From Bradyrhizobium sp. NFR13 (GTDB taxonomy: Bacteria > Pseudomonadota > Alphaproteobacteria > Rhizobiales > Xanthobacteraceae): 64,000 bases of DNA. The DNA is taken from assembly GCF_900114605.1 (NCBI RefSeq), contig NZ_FOTP01000002.1, forward strand, positions 186,001 to 250,000, in the 5' to 3' direction. Below the pieces are notes generated by a model. It worked only from the letters and a program-made list of their open reading frames with translations, was not told where the DNA came from and did no database searches. The position numbers and the translations under genes were made by a program. Of this stretch, positions 56,946 through 64,000 are shown piece after piece. The first letter of the stretch is position 1, and every line of letters starts with the position of its first letter.

Positions 56946-59613
56946 AGCTGGCTTCGCGCTGGGCCTCGGGGCGGGATACGTCGATCGGCTGCATCGCCAC
57001 CGGCCGGAGGCCGATCAGTTCAGCCGTGCGTACCGTCGTGTTGCGCCACCACTGGAAATCATTGGCGCGCGAATTCTCCAGGATGGCAATCATCACCGCC
57101 GACAGGAACGGCAGGCTCTGCAGCACCAGCACACCCGCGAAGATGTAGATCTCGGTGACCTGCTTGGAGTTGTTGGAGAACACCAGCACGCCGCAGCTGA
57201 TCAGCAGAAGCACACCGATCACGGCTTCCCAGAAGGCCTGGAATTCGATCGACATGGTCGACTTGCCGCCCTTGGAGGTTACGGTGAAGGGCAGGTGATC
57301 CTTGATCAGGCCATCGGCAACGGCACGCGATACGGTCCATTGCACCGACATGGCGGCGACCATCGCGCCCAGCATCTGCCACAGGCCGATCTTCACGCGC
57401 AGCCGGTACAGGACGATGAAGTGCGCCAGCGAGATCACGAAGGAGGCGATGATCGGCAGCGTCAGGATCTTGTCGGGGATGGCGATATCGGCGAAGGCGA
57501 TGATCGGCACCCAGATGATGTTGAGAATCGCCACCACGACGCCAAGGCTTTCGGCGCCGAGCCAGTTCAGCCAGCCCATACCGAATTCGCGCTTCTGGTC
57601 CTGGGTCATGCGGCTCGCGCCCGGCATGAAGCGGCGCCAGTGCTTCTTGATGATCTGGAAGCCGCCATAGGCCCAGCGATGCCGCTGTTTCTTGAACGCC
57701 TCATAGGTGTCCGGCAGCACGCCGTAGCCGTAACGCTCCTTGGTGTAATGCGTCAGCCAGCCATGCTGCATGATGGCGAGGCCGAGATCGGAGTCCTCGC
57801 AGATGGTGTCGCCGGCCCAGCCGCCTGCCATATCCATCGCGGAGCGACGAATGAGACACATGGTGCCGTGGACGATGATCGCATTGGCCTCGTTGCGCTG
57901 GACCATGCCGATATCGAAGAACCCGGCATATTCGCCGTTCATGATGTAGTGCATCAGTGAACGGTCGCCGTCGCGGTGATCCTGAGGCGCCTGCACGAGG
58001 CCGACGCGCGGGTCGTTGAAGGCCGGGACGAGATCCTTCAGCCAGTTCGGCTCCACCACATAGTCGGCGTCGATGATGCCGATCACTTCGGCATCCGCCG
58101 CGGTGCGGTCCATAGCGATGCGCAGCGCGCCGGCCTTGAAGCCTTCGACCTTCTCCGCATTGATGAAGATGAAGCGTTCGCCGAGCATGCGGCAATGATC
58201 CTGGATCGGCTGCCAATAGGCCGGATCCGGCGTGTTGTTGATGATCACCACGCATTCGAAATTCGGATAGTCGAGCCGGGCGACCGCGTCCAATGTCAGC
58301 TTCAGCATATCCGGCTGTTCGCGATAGGCCGGAATGTGGATCGACACCTTCGGGTATTTCTGCACGGCGTCTGCAGCGGCACGTAGCTTTTCGCTGCGTT
58401 CAGCTGTCAGCAGCCGCAATGGCTTCCGGCCGAAGGCGATAGCCGCGATCTCCTCGATGCGCGCTAACGCGATCAGGAGCAGCGGGATCAGCAGGATGCA
58501 GCCGAGTGAGAGGGCGAAGGCCGATCCCCAGACGAAATAGTGGGTCTGCTGATAGGCGAAGATGGTTGCCGCCCAGGCGCCAACGGCATTGGCCGCGGCC
58601 GAGAGCACGAGCGCCTGCAGGGCCGTCGCGCCAACGATCTGCAGGATCGGCAGCGACAGCAGGATGCCGACTAGAAGCGCGATGCTGGCGTTCTTCCAGT
58701 GGTCGGGATTCATGATCGGACCGGTCCAGGGGAATTTCGGCTCACGGTCGGCATTGAGCACGCCCCAATAGGGACCGACGCCACCTTCGAAGAACTTCCA
58801 GGGCTGATCGATGGCTTCGACGATGTTGTAGTCCATGCCGATCGCCTCAGCACGGGTGACGAAGTTGCGCAGCACGATGGCCTGCTTGAACGGGCCGGGT
58901 ATGGCGTTGCGCAGATTGTAGCCTTCGCTTGGCCAGCCGAATTCGGCGATCACGATGCGCTTGCCGGGAAAGGTCTCGCGCAGCACGCCGTAGAGGTGGA
59001 CAGCCTGGTCGACCGCCTGCGTGTCGGTGAAGTTTTCCCAATAAGGCAGGATGTGTGCTGCGATGAAGTCTACCGACGAGGCGAGCTGCGGATTGTCGCG
59101 CCAGATGTTCCAGATTTCACCGGTCGTGACGGGAACGGTCACCTGGCGCTTTACCCGGCGGATATATTCGACGAGGTCCTCGAGCTTGAGTTCATCGCGA
59201 TACAGCGTTTCGTTGCCGACGACGATGCCGATGACATTCGGGTTCTTCTTCGCCAGCTCAACGGCGGAGGCAATTTCGCGCTCGTTGCGATCGGCGTTCT
59301 TGTCGATCCAGGCGCCGACGGTGACCTTGAGGCCGAACTCGTTGGCGATGGCGGGCACCATTTCCACACCGCCGGTCGACGAATAGAGGCGGATGGCGCG
59401 GGTGATGGTCGACAGCTTCTTGAGGTCGGCGCGAATCTTCTCGACGGTCGGGATGTTGTCCACGTCGGGATGCGCCGTGCCCTCGAACGGCGCATAGGAG
59501 AGGCTGGGAATCATACCCTTGAAATCGGGAGCTTCGTGCTTTTCGCGCAATACACCCCACAGGGCGGCATGAACGGCGGTCACGAACAATAAAACGGCGA
59601 CGACAGCGCGCAT
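56944..59613 (-). CDS. ndvB: NdvB-like cyclic beta-1,3/1,6-glucan synthase: GH17 plus membrane GT2
   Basis: 889 residues. Signal anchor 1-20, then a periplasmic GH17 domain (about 36-290) with E135 (VVGNETLYRD) and E224 (VIAEFGWPSEG) as likely acid and nucleophile, membrane helices about 308-385, and a GT2 domain (about 420-650) with D515/D517 (IGIIDADYV), E606/D607 (TICEDSDLGL) and QRHRW (643-647), then further helices. This is the build of Bradyrhizobium NdvB, needed for osmoregulated periplasmic glucans and nodulation. The GH17 part could branch or cyclise the chain made by GT2. Confidence 0.9.
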   Translation of the reverse strand: MRAVVAVLLFVTAVHAALWGVLREKHEAPDFKGMIPSLSYAPFEGTAHPDVDNIPTVEKIRADLKKLSTITRAIRLYSSTGGVEMVPAIANEFGLKVTVGAWIDKNADRNEREIASAVELAKKNPNVIGIVVGNETLYRDELKLEDLVEYIRRVKRQVTVPVTTGEIWNIWRDNPQLASSVDFIAAHILPYWENFTDTQAVDQAVHLYGVLRETFPGKRIVIAEFGWPSEGYNLRNAIPGPFKQAIVLRNFVTRAEAIGMDYNIVEAIDQPWKFFEGGVGPYWGVLNADREPKFPWTGPIMNPDHWKNASIALLVGILLSLPILQIVGATALQALVLSAAANAVGAWAATIFAYQQTHYFVWGSAFALSLGCILLIPLLLIALARIEEIAAIAFGRKPLRLLTAERSEKLRAAADAVQKYPKVSIHIPAYREQPDMLKLTLDAVARLDYPNFECVVIINNTPDPAYWQPIQDHCRMLGERFIFINAEKVEGFKAGALRIAMDRTAADAEVIGIIDADYVVEPNWLKDLVPAFNDPRVGLVQAPQDHRDGDRSLMHYIMNGEYAGFFDIGMVQRNEANAIIVHGTMCLIRRSAMDMAGGWAGDTICEDSDLGLAIMQHGWLTHYTKERYGYGVLPDTYEAFKKQRHRWAYGGFQIIKKHWRRFMPGASRMTQDQKREFGMGWLNWLGAESLGVVVAILNIIWVPIIAFADIAIPDKILTLPIIASFVISLAHFIVLYRLRVKIGLWQMLGAMVAAMSVQWTVSRAVADGLIKDHLPFTVTSKGGKSTMSIEFQAFWEAVIGVLLLISCGVLVFSNNSKQVTEIYIFAGVLVLQSLPFLSAVMIAILENSRANDFQWWRNTTVRTAELIGLRPVAMQPIDVSRPEAQREAS

Positions 59614-59812
59614 CGCAACTGAACCATAACGGGGCGAGCGTGGCCGGGAAGCGGACCCGTCCCCGAGGTCCGACCAGTATAGCGGTAACGGAGACTATAT
59701 CCGCCACACGAATTAACAACTCATACGCTGCCGTGGCCTTTTGAGGGCGGCAGCTTGTTCAGACGCGATTATACGCCGCCAGCTGAATGCTGTCTGAACG
59801 GTGCGCGCCACA

Positions 59813-60391
59813 TTACTTCGGCGCTTCAGCGGGCGGTTTGGCGTCCGGCTGCGGAGTAGCCGCCGGCGCAGCGGCGCCGCCACCGGCAGGTGCAGGCGTT
59901 GCCGGCTGGCTCAGCGCGGCAGGCTGCGGCTGCGCATTCGGATTGATCCAGCAGCCATGGACGCGGCTGTTGAGACTGTCCGCAATTTTCGGATCGATCA
60001 GCGGGCCGAATTTGACCAGGCAGCGGAACGTTGCCTGGACATGACCGCCGGGGCAGCCGAATCGGTCGTAGAGGTCGAGGTGGCGGAACGCGGTGTCGAG
60101 ATCGTCGCGCCACATCAGCACCACGACGCGGCGGCCAAGCCAGACGCATTCAGGATTGCCGGCGGGACCGTTGATCGCCTGGGTCGCCTCGACGAATTCA
60201 TCGGATTTCTTCTGGCTTTCGCGGGCAACGTCGGCAGGCGTCACGGGCGCATTTGCCGCAGGCTTCTGATCCTGTGCGCGAACCGGGCCGCTCTGGGCCA
60301 GGGCGCAGCCAACACCCAGCAGCAGGGCAAGGCCTGGAACGGCGAGACAACGCAGAACCGCAGATTGGAACCCGAACACCAGTCGACGCAT
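59813..60391 (-). CDS. ndvD: NdvD-like glucan biosynthesis protein
   Basis: 192 residues. Signal peptide about 1-33; the mature part has four cysteines around residues 83-146 (NPECVWLGRRVVVLMW, FGCPGGH, FRCLVKFG, HGCWIN), then a Pro/Ala-rich tail. It fits the small third gene between ndvB and ndvC that Bradyrhizobium needs for beta-(1,3),(1,6)-glucan; the biochemical role is unknown. Same strand as the NdvB-like gene and 199 nt before it, suggesting a shared transcript. Confidence 0.75.
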   Translation of the reverse strand: MRRLVFGFQSAVLRCLAVPGLALLLGVGCALAQSGPVRAQDQKPAANAPVTPADVARESQKKSDEFVEATQAINGPAGNPECVWLGRRVVVLMWRDDLDTAFRHLDLYDRFGCPGGHVQATFRCLVKFGPLIDPKIADSLNSRVHGCWINPNAQPQPAALSQPATPAPAGGGAAAPAATPQPDAKPPAEAPK

Positions 60392-60641
60392 AAAGTCCCC
60401 GATAAGTTGGCTGCCAGGCAGTTCTGACGCCCTCGCCAGATGCCGTTCAAATGGGCCCCCAATACGGCGGCGACCACGGCTGAATCCCATGACGGACATT
60501 TTTGATTTTGTCCAGCAACGCCGGAAGTTTGTCTGATTTTCGTGGCGGGTAGAGCCGACAAGTCCGTGATTGCCGGCATGATGCACTTGGCAGATTGGCG
60601 ATGACCGGCTAATCGACGGACGACTTTGGAGGACGGAACCA

Positions 60642-62261
60642 ATTTCCACCCGCACGCCGCTGGCGCTTCTCATCCTTTCCCTTGGTACGATCGCAGCGGT
60701 TTGGTGGTGGCTAGCCACGCCGGTCATGCTGGTGCGCGCGCCGATCGATCCCGCCGCCAAACTGGAATGCGTCTCCTATGCGCCATTCCGCGGCGAGCAA
60801 ACGCCGCTGAACTCGACCGCCATCATTCCCGCCAGCCAGATTGCCCAGGACATGGCGCAGCTGGCGCAGATCACCAAATGCGTGCGGACCTACTCGATCG
60901 ACAACGGTCTCGACCAAGTGCCGGAACTGGCCGGCAAGGTCGGACTGAAAGTCATTCAGGGCGTCTGGCTCGGGAGCAACCGGCTCAAGAATCTGGCGCA
61001 GATCGCCGGCGTCGTGGACCTCACCAAGCGCTTTCCGAATGTGATCAGCAGTGTGGTCGTCGGCAACGAAGTGCTGTTGCGCGGCGAGATGACGGCTGCC
61101 GATCTTGTCGGCAATATCCGCTCGGTGAAGGCGCAGGTCGGCAAGATCCCCGTGACCTATGCCGATGTCTGGGAATTCTGGCTGAAGAATCGCGAGATCT
61201 ATGACGCGGTCGATTTCGTCACGATCCACATCCTGCCCTATTGGGAGGACTTCCCGATTCGCGCAAAGAGCGCCGCCGCCCATGTGGATTCGATCCGCAA
61301 GCGTGTGGCCGTGGCGTTTCCATCCAAGGAAATCCTGATCGGCGAAACGGGTTGGCCGAGCGCGGGGCGGATGCGCGATGGTGCGTTGCCGTCGCGCACC
61401 AACCAGGCGCGGGTCGTATCCGAAATCCTCGATCTGGCAAAGCGCGAGGGATTCCGTGTCAATCTGATCGAAGCCTATGACCAGCCGTGGAAGCGCGACC
61501 TTGAAGGTACCGTCGGCGGCTATTGGGGCCTGATCTACGATGAGCCGCGCGAATTGAAGTATCCACCGGGCGTTCCGATCACCAATTATCCGTCGTGGAA
61601 GCTGCAGATGGGGCTCGGCATGGGCCTGAGCTTCCTGGTTTTCGTGACCGGCATGTTGACGCTTCGTCGACGGCCATGGTCGCCGCGTCTGTCGGCCTGG
61701 CTGACCGTTGCCGTATCGGCCACGGTGGCCGGCATCCTGCTGGGCGTTGCCGCAGACAAGCTGATCTATGAAAGCTATGGCGTCGGCCGCTGGATCCAGT
61801 GGAGCGCGCTGCTGGCCGCCGGTGTCGCGTCGCCGCTGCTGTGCGCCTATGCGACGATGTCCGGTCGCTCGCTACCAACCTTCCTCCAACTCGTCGGGCC
61901 GAGCCGGTTCCTGGCCCGTTCGTGGTCGACCGTCCTGCTCGGGCTGACCCTGGCTGTGGCGGCGCTGATCGGCGCCGAGACCGCGCTCGGTTTCGTGTTC
62001 GATCCGCGTTACCGCGACTTTCCGTTCGCGGCGCTGACCATGGCGGTGGTGCCGTTTGCGGGACTGATGGCCGTCAACCGTCCGCAGGAAGGTGTGCGGC
62101 CGATCGCCGAGTCGGTGTTTGCCGGAGTGCTCGTGCTGTCGGCCCTGTATATCGGCTTCAACGAAGGGCCGGATAACTGGCAGTCGCTGTGGACCTGCGC
62201 GATCTATCTGCTGTTCGGCGTCACGCTGTGGCGGGCGCGGGCCGCGCAAAGCCCAGAATGA
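60642..62261 (+). CDS. ndvC: NdvC-like glucan protein: GH17 domain plus membrane region, ATT start
   Basis: 539 residues if translation starts at ATT 60642. GGAGG (60628-60632) lies 9 nt before this ATT, and the reading STRTPLALLILSLGTIAAV forms a transmembrane anchor. The first ATG (60726) would cut the anchor off, leaving 511 residues and no export signal. The GH17 domain (about 35-320) has E143 (VVGNEVLLRG) and E235 (ILIGETGWP); six or seven helices follow, no GT domain. In Bradyrhizobium NdvC is needed for beta-1,6 linkages. Divergent from ndvD. Confidence 0.85.
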   Translation: MSTRTPLALLILSLGTIAAVWWWLATPVMLVRAPIDPAAKLECVSYAPFRGEQTPLNSTAIIPASQIAQDMAQLAQITKCVRTYSIDNGLDQVPELAGKVGLKVIQGVWLGSNRLKNLAQIAGVVDLTKRFPNVISSVVVGNEVLLRGEMTAADLVGNIRSVKAQVGKIPVTYADVWEFWLKNREIYDAVDFVTIHILPYWEDFPIRAKSAAAHVDSIRKRVAVAFPSKEILIGETGWPSAGRMRDGALPSRTNQARVVSEILDLAKREGFRVNLIEAYDQPWKRDLEGTVGGYWGLIYDEPRELKYPPGVPITNYPSWKLQMGLGMGLSFLVFVTGMLTLRRRPWSPRLSAWLTVAVSATVAGILLGVAADKLIYESYGVGRWIQWSALLAAGVASPLLCAYATMSGRSLPTFLQLVGPSRFLARSWSTVLLGLTLAVAALIGAETALGFVFDPRYRDFPFAALTMAVVPFAGLMAVNRPQEGVRPIAESVFAGVLVLSALYIGFNEGPDNWQSLWTCAIYLLFGVTLWRARAAQSPE

Positions 62262-62601
62262 GCAGGCCGATCGCGATGCCCGACAGGGCAACGTTATAGA
62301 GCACGATCCCGAAACCGGCTGCGATCAGTGCGACAGTGATCAGCACGATCGATGGCCGCAGCAGATTCAGCGTCGCAATGACGATCGCGGCGATGCCGAA
62401 CACCGAATTCTTGAACAGATAGGTCATCACCAGCCGGCTCTTGCACAGGGTGCTCTGCAGGCCGGCGTCGCAGGCGAGCGCCGTCGTCGACAATTCGATA
62501 GCCAGATAACGCAGATAGATGGCGTAGCCGACGGACAGGAAGCCGACGATGAGAAGCCATTGCACCTGACGGGCGGTGAGCTTGAACGGATCTTTTTTCA
62601 T
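62221..62601 (-). CDS. Four-helix membrane protein of unknown function
   Basis: 126 residues. Four hydrophobic segments (about 13-33, 60-77, 80-96, 99-118); two cysteines lie in the loop after the first helix (ALACDAGLQSTLCKSR). It ends 41 nt inside the convergent NdvC-like gene, so the two 3' ends overlap antisense. ATG 62601 was preferred over 62619 because it opens MKKDPFKLTARQ. Function unknown. Confidence 0.8.
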   Translation of the reverse strand: MKKDPFKLTARQVQWLLIVGFLSVGYAIYLRYLAIELSTTALACDAGLQSTLCKSRLVMTYLFKNSVFGIAAIVIATLNLLRPSIVLITVALIAAGFGIVLYNVALSGIAIGLLILGFARPAPATA

Positions 62602-62723
62602 GCGGAAACCATGGTTCAAAACGCGGTGCGGAACAACCCGGCATGCGGTCGCGGTGAGAGATTGGACCTAGATAACACTTTAGCCGAGGGCGCCAAGAGA
62701 TTGAAAATCTGATCTTTTGATCC

Positions 62724-63965
62724 TTAACGCAGGCCCAGGAACGAGGTCAGCGACGATTGCGGCTTCGGCGGCGCAACTTCTTCAACAGGCTTGGGCGGCG
62801 GCGCTTGTTCGGTGCGTTCCTGTGGCTTGGGCGCGGCGCGCCTGCGTGGCGCCGGTCTGGCTGGTACAGGCGCAGCTTCCGCGGGCGCCGTCTCGGCCTT
62901 CATAGCAAGCCGCTGACCGTCGAAGATCGACGTCTCGCAGGGTCGGCTGCTCTCGGTCAGCACGGCGCAGATCTTCGCGGCGGCTGCAGCATCGCTGAGC
63001 GGACCGGCGACGAGGCGCAGTTGCATGCCGAGTCCGGTCGGGCGTTCCTTCACCATCATGATTGGGCGCAGTCCGTTCAGCGCGCGTGACTTGGACATGC
63101 CGCGCCAGATCGCGCGCAGGCCGTCCACCGAATTGGCGCCGCCGATATCGACGCCGAACTCCGTGCGCGCGACCGGCGTCGCCACGGCTTCGACGGCTAC
63201 GGGGGCGGGCTCGGGCGCGGCCGGTTGGACCGATGCCGTTGTCTCCGGAGCGGTCGGAGGAGTTCCGATGGTCGGTGCCGGTTCGCTCAATTTGGCGGCC
63301 GCGGCATCGGGCGGCGCCGTCATCGATTTCCATGCAACGAGCGGCGCAGAGGCTGGTGGATTGATTATCGATGAAGCCGCTGTTTGCGCCGGTTTGGCGG
63401 GTGTCGTTTCGGCAGGCGGCGCGATGGCGGCCACGGGACCGATGACCGGCGTCGACGGAATGCTCGGAAGCTCTGCCACCGGCTTTGGCTCGGTGGCTGC
63501 CGGCGGGGCAACGACGGATGCGGTGGCAGATGGCTGCGGTGCTGGCGTGGTTGTGGCGGCTGTCGGCGTTGGAATGGTCTGGCGCTTGATCGATCCGGTG
63601 ACTGAATCCAGTCCCTGTTCGACCGAGGTGACGCGCGCGTAGAGCCGGTCGCGATCGCTGTTCAGCGTCTCGATGGCCAGCGTCAGGCGCCGGGCCTCGG
63701 CCTGGGTTTCCTTGGCAACGAGCTGGATCTGCTGGGCCTGCCGCGCGAAGGTATCGGATGTGGCGACCTGATCGCGGCGCAACTGGACCTGCGACTGGCT
63801 GGCCAGAATGGCAACCACCACCGCGCCCACGGCGGCAACGCCCCAGGAGCCCAGCCGCCACATCATGCGGCGGTCGACCTTGTCTTCCTCAGCCAGAAAT
63901 CCGGTCAGCCAGCCACTATGCTCGGCTGAGAGAGTATCGGCCCACTTGTCGTGCTTATCCGCCAT
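62724..63965 (-). CDS. SPOR-like proline/alanine-rich membrane protein
   Basis: 413 residues. A short cytoplasmic part, one transmembrane helix (about 36-56, GSWGVAAVGAVVVAILA), a coiled-coil stretch (about 60-120, AKETQAEARRLTLAIETLNS), a long Ala/Pro/Thr linker, a SPOR-like globular segment (about 262-345, VDIGGANSVDGLRAIW ... LRLVAGPLSDAAAAAKICAVL) with two cysteines, and a basic Pro-rich tail. SPOR domains bind denuded glycan strands at division sites; the likeness is moderate. The ATG at 63965 was chosen over 63986. Confidence 0.8.
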   Translation of the reverse strand: MADKHDKWADTLSAEHSGWLTGFLAEEDKVDRRMMWRLGSWGVAAVGAVVVAILASQSQVQLRRDQVATSDTFARQAQQIQLVAKETQAEARRLTLAIETLNSDRDRLYARVTSVEQGLDSVTGSIKRQTIPTPTAATTTPAPQPSATASVVAPPAATEPKPVAELPSIPSTPVIGPVAAIAPPAETTPAKPAQTAASSIINPPASAPLVAWKSMTAPPDAAAAKLSEPAPTIGTPPTAPETTASVQPAAPEPAPVAVEAVATPVARTEFGVDIGGANSVDGLRAIWRGMSKSRALNGLRPIMMVKERPTGLGMQLRLVAGPLSDAAAAAKICAVLTESSRPCETSIFDGQRLAMKAETAPAEAAPVPARPAPRRRAAPKPQERTEQAPPPKPVEEVAPPKPQSSLTSFLGLR

Positions 63966-64000
63966 TCGACGTCTGCGTCGCCCCATCGCCCCTGCGAATC

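Overview
The window looks like chromosome from an alphaproteobacterium of the Bradyrhizobium/Rhodopseudomonas/Afipia group (Nitrobacteraceae). The reasons are high GC with GC-rich third positions, a DUF1127 small protein, several Omp31/Omp25-type porin-like barrels, alphaproteobacterial LexA boxes (GAAC-N7-GAAC), and a locus matching the ndvB/ndvD/ndvC cyclic beta-(1,3),(1,6)-glucan genes known from Bradyrhizobium. The family assignment comes from recalled gene content and order; no database was searched.

Layout. 1-4.8 kb: end of serS, a membrane-anchored protein, then surE, a lone receiver protein, pcm and an NlpD-like LysM/degenerate-LytM lipoprotein (the surE-pcm-nlpD order also seen in enterobacteria). 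4.9-7.7 kb: cobalamin riboswitch and metE. 7.7-14.3 kb: a DUF815 ATPase, then yajC-secD-secF followed by two genes of the families of mitochondrial complex I assembly factors NDUFAF3 and NDUFAF6, and a convergent kinase-like/AMP-binding-C fusion. 14.3-23.3 kb: trmFO, DUF1127, a lytic transglycosylase, DUF3597, a FAA hydrolase with a Tat-like signal, a repeat-rich non-coding stretch (19.8-20.6 kb), two tandem mini-acetyltransferases, an SPW membrane protein, a HAD phosphatase and several tiny proteins.

23.4-36.5 kb: uvrA and ssb each keep their own SOS box but are separated by three tandem outer-membrane barrel genes. After ssb comes an accessory patch (methyltransferase, P-loop kinase and a broken kinase paralogue), then DUF2306 and gyrA. 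36.5-45.3 kb: a KefB-type antiporter, an LLM flavin oxidoreductase, an alginate-export-type barrel, an isochorismatase-like hydrolase with a divergent LysR regulator, Kup and a small secreted protein. 45.6-50 kb: a compact run coaD - cyclophilin - small secreted protein - cyclophilin - queA - tgt, with three gene overlaps; the last two genes make queuosine tRNA. 50-56.6 kb: a stand-alone lpxD, a zinc-ribbon protein, an orphan BrnA-like antitoxin, a caspase-like protein, an EamA transporter, two secreted proteins and a formyltransferase. 56.7-64 kb: tRNA-Lys(UUU), then the cyclic-glucan locus (NdvB-like and NdvD-like on the minus strand, NdvC-like divergent on the plus strand), a membrane protein and a SPOR-like proline/alanine-rich protein.

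The strongest points for a second look are a Tgt lacking all four zinc ligands, an NdvC-like gene whose only well-placed start is ATT, the split but still SOS-marked uvrA/ssb pair, the sec/complex-I-assembly gene run, the kinase/acyl-CoA-synthetase-tail fusion, and the degenerate palindromic repeats at 19.8-20.6 kb. No CRISPR array, transposase, integrase or phage module was seen.
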